This document shows, piece by piece, positions 59,089-64,000 of a DNA stretch of 64,000 bases (the stretch's first letter is position 1; each line of letters opens with the position of its first letter). The stretch is from an uncultured Bacteroidales bacterium (GTDB taxonomy: Bacteria; Bacteroidota; Bacteroidia; Bacteroidales; UBA932), in the NCBI GenBank assembly GCA_934695325.1, contig CAKUVD010000012.1, forward strand, positions 5,001 to 69,000, given 5' to 3'. The notes beneath the pieces were generated by a model. It was given only the letters and a program-made list of their open reading frames with translations. It had not been told where the DNA came from and searched no databases. Both the position numbers and the translations under genes were made by a program.

Positions 59089-60600
59089 ATGGCAAATCCG
59101 TTAAGACAACTTGCTGGTGAAACCGCGATATACGGCCTCAGCACTATCCTCGCAAGGGTTATAAACTTCCTTTTCGTTCCGTTCTATACCCGGCTTCTGT
59201 CTACGTCCAGTTATGGCGTAGTGACAGAATTTATGGCATATATCGCTGTACTTCAAGTCGTTCTGGTGCTCGGTCTGGAAACTGGCTGTTTCCGTTTCGC
59301 CAACAGGGACGGCGCGAACCCGCGAGCCGTATATTCCAATGCGCTCGGAATCGTCACTGCAACGAGTTTCTCTTTCCTTGCCCTGATGATCGTGTTCTCC
59401 GGTCAGATAGCGTCTGCATTGGGCTATGCCGGATATGAGAACTGTATAATCTATGTGGGCGGTATCCTTGCGATGGACTGCACGACGGCTATACTCTTCG
59501 CCAAGCTGAGACAGGAGCACAAGGCCCTCAAGTTCGCTGTCATAAAGACTGTCAAGATTTTGACGGAGACGGCGGCCAATATGGTGCTCTTCTTCTGGTA
59601 TCCGACGCACACAAGCGCATTTATGTCGCACTTCGTGTCTCCCACTCCGGATTTCACATACGTCATTTTCGCCATCCTGCTCAGCAGCGTTGTCTGTGCC
59701 GTCCTGTTCATTCCGGATCTTGTGCGCTTCTCTTTCGAGTTTGACCGCAAGCTGCTGCGCCAGATGTTGGCCTACTCGATACCGCTGATGGTGGCTGCGC
59801 TGCCAGGCGTGATCAATGACTTCCTGGACAGGATCCTGTTCCGCTATCTTGACACGAATGCCGAGGCCTGGCGCTCCAGCCTGGGCATATTCCAGGCTGC
59901 CGTGAAACTGTCAGTGATAATGAACCTCTTCATTCAGATGTTCCGGTTCGCCGCTGAGCCTTTTTTCTTCCAGCGTGCCGGCAACAAGGGTTCCAAGCAG
60001 CTGTATGCCATAGTGATGGAGTTCTTCACGGCATTCTGCGGCCTCATATTGCTGGGAGTGTTCCTCTATCTGGACATATTCTCATTGATAATCGGAAAGG
60101 ATTTCCGTTCCGGAATGGGTGTGGTCCCGATAATGCTGCTCTCGTATATGCTTCTCGGAATGCTCTTCAATGTCTCTATGTGGTATAAGCTTTCCGGGAA
60201 GACCAATATGGCCATCTGGATAACTCTCGCCGGACTGTGCGTCACCATCTGCGTCAATGTCGCCTTTATGCCGAGGTTCTCGTTCTGGGCTGCGGCGTTC
60301 GGGCATCTGGCAAGCTATCTGGTGATGTTCGTCATCAGCGCCGTTCTCGGGGCCAGATATTATCCCATACCATACAGCTGGAAGCGGATATTCGCTCTCT
60401 TTCTCCTGATAGGAGCCGTATGCGGCGTGTCAATGCTGATGGACTCCGTCCTCTTTCCTGGTGTCAATGCGGGCAGTTCCCCTGTCGGCATTGTGGCTGT
60501 CAAACTGTTGCTGCATACCGTGCTGTTGGCATTGTATGTCTCAGGTTCTGCGCTTGTCCTTCGCGGACGGTATCGTCAGGCCTTGGCGGAGGAATCATAG
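59089..60600 (+). CDS. Polysaccharide/oligosaccharide flippase-like transporter
   Basis: The 503-residue protein has about 12-14 membrane helices and a start (LAGETAIYGLSTILARVINF) typical of the MATE/Wzx-like polysaccharide export family. No glycosyltransferase genes surround it, so it may move a lipid-linked glycan made elsewhere. The -7 box ends 7 bp before the ATG, so the mRNA would be nearly leaderless. Confidence 0.8.
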   Translation: MANPLRQLAGETAIYGLSTILARVINFLFVPFYTRLLSTSSYGVVTEFMAYIAVLQVVLVLGLETGCFRFANRDGANPRAVYSNALGIVTATSFSFLALMIVFSGQIASALGYAGYENCIIYVGGILAMDCTTAILFAKLRQEHKALKFAVIKTVKILTETAANMVLFFWYPTHTSAFMSHFVSPTPDFTYVIFAILLSSVVCAVLFIPDLVRFSFEFDRKLLRQMLAYSIPLMVAALPGVINDFLDRILFRYLDTNAEAWRSSLGIFQAAVKLSVIMNLFIQMFRFAAEPFFFQRAGNKGSKQLYAIVMEFFTAFCGLILLGVFLYLDIFSLIIGKDFRSGMGVVPIMLLSYMLLGMLFNVSMWYKLSGKTNMAIWITLAGLCVTICVNVAFMPRFSFWAAAFGHLASYLVMFVISAVLGARYYPIPYSWKRIFALFLLIGAVCGVSMLMDSVLFPGVNAGSSPVGIVAVKLLLHTVLLALYVSGSALVLRGRYRQALAEES

Positions 60601-60675
60601 CAGACCGATGCGGAAAGCATTGACTTTAGAGAAAAAGTGCGTATATTAGAAACTTACACATATTTTAACGATTTT

Positions 60676-62343
60676 ATGAAACATTATCATCTGATGCCAA
60701 TCGTGGCTTCCGCTCTTCTTGTCTTTGCGGCAAGCTGCACCAAAACACCTGATTTCAATGTCATTCCGCGTCCGGCAAGCGTGGAACTTAATGACGGGAC
60801 GTTCAAAATCGCCGGTGTCCCTGTCAAAGCCGGAGCTTCTCTCGATGACGAGTCTCTGCAGTGGGTGAACACATTCGCTCAGCATTTGACTCTCGTGACA
60901 GGGAAGAAAACAGAAGTGCTTCCGGAGGTTTCCGGACGTTGTGTGGAGTTCAGCCTCAATGACACTCTCGCACCTGAGGAGTATCTTCTTGACGTTACCG
61001 GCAAGGGGGTGAAAATCCAGGCTTCTTCGGCCGCGGGCTTCAGGTATGCGACTCAGACCATCGGCCAGATGCTTCCGGCCGCCTATTATGGCAATGTCGA
61101 GGCCGCCGGGGAGAAGTGGGTTCTGCCTTGCGTGTCCATAAAGGACAAGCCTCGTTTCGCCTACAGGGGAATGCACCTGGATGTCGCTCGCCATTTCTTC
61201 AGTGTGGATGAGGTGAAGCGATACCTGAACGTTATGGCTGCATATAAGATGAACCGCTTTCACTGGCATCTTACGGAAGACCAGGGGTGGAGGATTGAGA
61301 TAAAGAAGTATCCAAGGCTTACGGAAGTCGGAGCCTGGAGGGACAGCACGATGGTCGGAAAAAACTGGGATGAATTTGACCATACTCGCTATGGCGGGTT
61401 CTATACTCAGGATCAGATCCGTGAGGTGGTGGCGTATGCCGCTGATCTCGGAATCACAGTCATCCCTGAGATTGACCTTCCTGGTCATATGGTTGCCGCA
61501 TTGGCCTCTTATCCTGAGCTTGGCTGCACGGGCGGCCCTTATGGCGTCAGGCCTACCTGGGGAATCGCTGATGAGGTCCTGTGTCCGGGAAAAGAGACGA
61601 CATTCGAGTTTATTGAGGATGTCCTGGAAGAGGTTATGGAACTGTTCCCTTCAGAATATATCCATATCGGTGGTGACGAGTGCCCTAAGAAAGCCTGGGA
61701 AAAGTGCCCGGCCTGCCAGAGGCGCATAAAGGAACTCGGTTTGAAGTCCGACGGCAAGCATACAGCTGAGCAGTACCTTCAGAGTTATGTGACAGAGAGG
61801 GTGCAGAAGTTTGTCAATGAGCACGGCCGCAAGATAATCGGCTGGGACGAGATACTCGAAGGCGACCTCGCCAAGGGCGCGACTGTGATGTCCTGGAGAG
61901 GGGCGAAAGGCGGCATTGAAGCTGCAAAGCAGGGATTTGATGTCGTGATGACGCCTAATACATATATGTATTTCGATTATTATCAGTCTGATTCGACAGA
62001 CTTGGAGCCTCTTGCGATAGGCGGTAATCTTCCTGTCGATAAGGTTTATTCTTGTGAGCCATATACAGATATTCCGGAGGAGGCTCAGAGCCATATACTC
62101 GGTGTGCAGGCTAACCTTTGGACCGAGTACATCGCTACGCCTGAGCATCTCGAGTATATGCTTCTTCCTAGAATGTCCGCTCTCAGCGAGGTTCAGTGGT
62201 GCCAGCCTGAGAACAAGGATTTTGACAGGTTCAAGGCTTCATTGCCTCATACGTTCGGCATCTATGACGCTATGGGGCTGACTTACAGCCGTGACGTGTT
62301 CGGCCAGTATGGAATGCCTAAGGACAATGCTGAGGCTGAATAG
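60676..62343 (+). CDS. Beta-N-acetylhexosaminidase, GH20, lipoprotein
   Basis: The ATG at 60676 gives a lipobox (VFAASCTK). The N-terminal GH20b domain is followed by the barrel, with the catalytic pair in HIGGDECPKKAWEKCP near residue 330 and WHLTEDQGWRIEIKKYPRL near 195. It releases terminal N-acetylglucosamine or galactosamine from glycans, probably host mucin or peptidoglycan fragments, at the cell surface. An in-frame start 13 codons upstream has no signal peptide. Confidence 0.9.
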   Translation: MKHYHLMPIVASALLVFAASCTKTPDFNVIPRPASVELNDGTFKIAGVPVKAGASLDDESLQWVNTFAQHLTLVTGKKTEVLPEVSGRCVEFSLNDTLAPEEYLLDVTGKGVKIQASSAAGFRYATQTIGQMLPAAYYGNVEAAGEKWVLPCVSIKDKPRFAYRGMHLDVARHFFSVDEVKRYLNVMAAYKMNRFHWHLTEDQGWRIEIKKYPRLTEVGAWRDSTMVGKNWDEFDHTRYGGFYTQDQIREVVAYAADLGITVIPEIDLPGHMVAALASYPELGCTGGPYGVRPTWGIADEVLCPGKETTFEFIEDVLEEVMELFPSEYIHIGGDECPKKAWEKCPACQRRIKELGLKSDGKHTAEQYLQSYVTERVQKFVNEHGRKIIGWDEILEGDLAKGATVMSWRGAKGGIEAAKQGFDVVMTPNTYMYFDYYQSDSTDLEPLAIGGNLPVDKVYSCEPYTDIPEEAQSHILGVQANLWTEYIATPEHLEYMLLPRMSALSEVQWCQPENKDFDRFKASLPHTFGIYDAMGLTYSRDVFGQYGMPKDNAEAE

Positions 62344-62365
62344 CCACTGCGGAGCGTAAATTATT

Positions 62366-62408
62366 ATAAGCCACCTGTCTTCGATAGCTTTGAAGGCAGG
62401 TGGCTTAT
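62366..62408. terminator. Terminator after the hexosaminidase gene
   Basis: A 17-bp stem with one G-T pair (62366-62382 with 62392-62408). Convergent with the chromate transporter genes. Confidence 0.8.
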
Positions 62409-62484
62409 TAATATGAAAGGTGCTTCACTGGTGGCCTGATGCTGTGAGATCCATAACTGGCGGGACGTGGACATCTGCATTGAC

Positions 62485-63096
62485 CTAATACAGCAGTAGT
62501 CCGAGGACGCCGCCGGCGAGGATTATGGTTATCGGGCCGACCTTGAACAGCAGCGACGCCAGCAGAGCGGCTCCGAACAGCGCCCAGCTTTTCCAGTCGG
62601 GGAAGTTCTCGCTCACGACCTTGAAATCGAAGTCGGACAGCAGCGGGAAGCCTGACCAGGATGCGTCGAACATCATTATTATCGCGGCCGCTCCGATGAG
62701 TCCCACGACAGAGGGGCGCAGCCAGCCCATAATGCTCTCGAAAGTGTTGTTGCTGCGGAACTTCATATAGAACTTCACGAGTGTCAGGACAATCAGGAAA
62801 GATGGCAGGACCAGTGCCAGGGTGGCTGTGAATGAGCCTAATACGCCTAGGATATGGCTGCCGGACGCCTTCATAAGTACATCGTAGCCCACATAGGTGG
62901 CGCAGTTTATTCCTATCGGGCCAGGTGTCATCTGGGAGATGGCTACGATGTCGGTGAATGTGCTCTGTGATATCCATTCGTGTCCGGTGACCACCTGCCC
63001 CTGGATTAGCGACAGCATCGCATAGCCGCCGCCGAACGTGAACATCCCGATGACGAAGAATGTCGCGAAGAGTTGGAGAATAAGTGTCAGAATCAT
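62485..63096 (-). CDS. chrA: Chromate transporter, second half
   Basis: The 203-residue protein has FTFGGGYAMLSLIQGQVV near residue 19 and SQMTPGPIGINCATYVGYDV near 55, the CHR domain motifs. It pairs with the upstream half-length gene, overlapping it by 4 bp. Together they form a two-subunit CHR transporter, an anion exporter that may move chromate or sulfate-like ions. Confidence 0.85.
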   Translation of the reverse strand: MILTLILQLFATFFVIGMFTFGGGYAMLSLIQGQVVTGHEWISQSTFTDIVAISQMTPGPIGINCATYVGYDVLMKASGSHILGVLGSFTATLALVLPSFLIVLTLVKFYMKFRSNNTFESIMGWLRPSVVGLIGAAAIIMMFDASWSGFPLLSDFDFKVVSENFPDWKSWALFGAALLASLLFKVGPITIILAGGVLGLLLY

Positions 63097-63659
63097 TGTC
63101 TTTTACGGTTGCGGAGTGTGGTATATGCGTAGGAGAGCGCAATGACCGATATTATTATATATATAGGTGAGACTTCCATAAAGGAGACAAGCAGCAGGCT
63201 TATTATGGTTATGGCCCAGGCGAAAGGAGATTTGTCGGATTTCTTCGCCATTGACATCATCGGGGCGGCTATGAGGGCGACTACTACTGGTCGTATCCCC
63301 TTGAAGATGCTGATTACATAGGGATTGTCCTGGAAATTGGTGAAGGCCATCGCGATGACGAGGATTATGAGAAAGGACGGCAGCACTGACCCTGCGGTGG
63401 CTGCTATGCTGCCTTTCACTCCGCGGATCTTGTACCCGGTGAAGATGGAGACGTTCACTGCGAGTATTCCCGGGGCTGACTGGGCCAATGCTATTATGTC
63501 AGGGAGTTCGTCTTCTCCTATCCATTTCCTTCTGTCGAGTTCATTCTTTATGAGGGGAATCATCGCATACCCTCCGCCGATAGTGAACGCTCCTATTTTC
63601 ATAAATACCAGGAACAGTTCTCTTAGGGGCACTTTGTCAATGTTGCTTGTCTCTGTCAT
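63093..63659 (-). CDS. chrA: Chromate transporter, first half
   Basis: The 188-residue protein has FTIGGGYAMIPLIKNELDRR near 25 and AQSAPGILAVNVSIFTGYKI near 54. It is the partner of the overlapping 203-residue protein. Two short CHR genes side by side are the known split form of this family. Confidence 0.85.
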   Translation of the reverse strand: MTETSNIDKVPLRELFLVFMKIGAFTIGGGYAMIPLIKNELDRRKWIGEDELPDIIALAQSAPGILAVNVSIFTGYKIRGVKGSIAATAGSVLPSFLIILVIAMAFTNFQDNPYVISIFKGIRPVVVALIAAPMMSMAKKSDKSPFAWAITIISLLLVSFMEVSPIYIIISVIALSYAYTTLRNRKRQ

Positions 63660-63717
63660 TTTTAATGATTTTGGTGTCGGAATCCGTCGCAGAATGCTGA
63701 GATTCGTCCCGAGGGTG

Positions 63718-63748
63718 CAAAATTAGTCAAAAAATGTCGGACTTCAAT
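63718..63748 (-). promoter_or_regulatory. Promoter of the chromate transporter pair
   Basis: Leftward ATTG (63748-63745), 19 bp, TAATTTTG (63725-63718). Confidence 0.6.
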
Positions 63749-63844
63749 TTCGGCGAGATTCAGATGTTTCGTTGGAAATGGAGGGTATGACAATGCAGAT
63801 AAAACGATAAATGTTAGAAAAAGCGGAAAAAAGTATGGAAAAAA

Positions 63845-64000
63845 TTTGGAGGTAAAGAAAAAGTGCGTATCTTTGCAGTCCGTTTGAGAAACAACGGTAG
63901 TTCATTGAAAATATTGAAAGACTAAGTACAAGGAAGCAAGTACCAAACACAAAAGATCGAGAGCGTCGATTTCTTTTTTTTAAAATAGGAATCAGGAGTG
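63845..64000 (+). promoter_or_regulatory. Promoter and leader of a probable rRNA operon
   Basis: TTTG (63845-63848), 19 bp, TATCTTTG (63868-63875). The transcript then reads GTTCATTGAAAATATTGAAAG, AGTACAAGGAAGCAAGTACC and GAGCGTCGATTTC, a leader of the kind found before 16S rRNA in Bacteroidales. The 16S gene itself would start just right of the window. Confidence 0.75.

Noticed and set aside
1..64000. CRISPR array or insertion sequence
   Set aside because: No regularly spaced 25-40 bp repeats and no transposase with terminal inverted repeats were seen.

Overview
The window reads as the chromosome of a Bacteroidales bacterium. The clearest sign is the promoter type: a TTTG box, about 19 bp, then TAnnTTTG, seen before the tRNA, the rRNA leader, rplM, the toxin-antitoxin pair and several other genes. 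Gene content agrees: DUF3575 and DUF6562-type lipoproteins, a b558-type succinate dehydrogenase cytochrome b, and an AroF-chorismate mutase fusion. I cannot fix the family from sequence alone; a Rikenellaceae or Cryptobacteroides-like host is a guess.

Positions 1 to about 21.76 kb are one end of a prophage whose other end lies left of the window. It reads left to right. First come a leftward GHKL-type ATPase (cut by the window edge) and a leftward repressor, facing a rightward early promoter with operator-like repeats. Then follow small early genes, a tRNA-like element, a leftward small gene with its own promoter and palindrome, and a fused primase-helicase. A cluster of TGCGTCAG sites comes next, then a Panacea-type toxin-antitoxin pair. 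A roughly 170-nt structured leader and a pair of small membrane proteins precede the tape measure, tail genes and lysis cassette (holin, M15 endolysin, unimolecular-type spanin). Last is a leftward tyrosine recombinase beside tRNA-Ser(GGA), the presumed attachment site. I see no terminase, portal, capsid or major tail gene here. Three structural lesions suggest decay or switching: a G8 tract splits the tape measure, an extra GT splits the spanin, and a 47-bp tandem duplication breaks the integrase.

From 21.9 to 43.6 kb is core host DNA. It holds a Tat-exported aldo/keto reductase-ferredoxin lipoprotein with a membrane polyferredoxin, and an operon for a secreted protein, an M16 peptidase, an O-methyltransferase and thiamine pyrophosphokinase. 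It also holds hemW, an M24 aminopeptidase, a YtxH and holin-like envelope operon, a lone sdhC, pyrH-frr, lpxK, pfkA and dusB. An aromatic amino acid operon (prephenate dehydratase, aminotransferase, prephenate dehydrogenase, DAHP synthase-chorismate mutase) sits behind a Phe/Tyr-rich leader peptide and terminator, a classic attenuator layout.

From 43.6 to 53.4 kb is a surface operon: a DUF3575 outer-membrane protein, a DUF6562-type lipoprotein and three tandem lipoproteins of about 770 residues with a DUF6562-like N-terminus and a beta-helix-like C-terminus. Long G tracts lie in and before this operon, and the first large lipoprotein gene is much more AT-rich than its sisters, pointing to exchange and possibly phase variation.

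From 53.4 to 64 kb are a DUF4143 ATPase with direct repeats in its promoter, rplM-rpsI, a structured leader and rpsB-tsf, a rubredoxin, a cyclophilin lipoprotein, a flippase, a GH20 hexosaminidase and a split chromate transporter. The window ends inside the leader of what looks like an rRNA operon.
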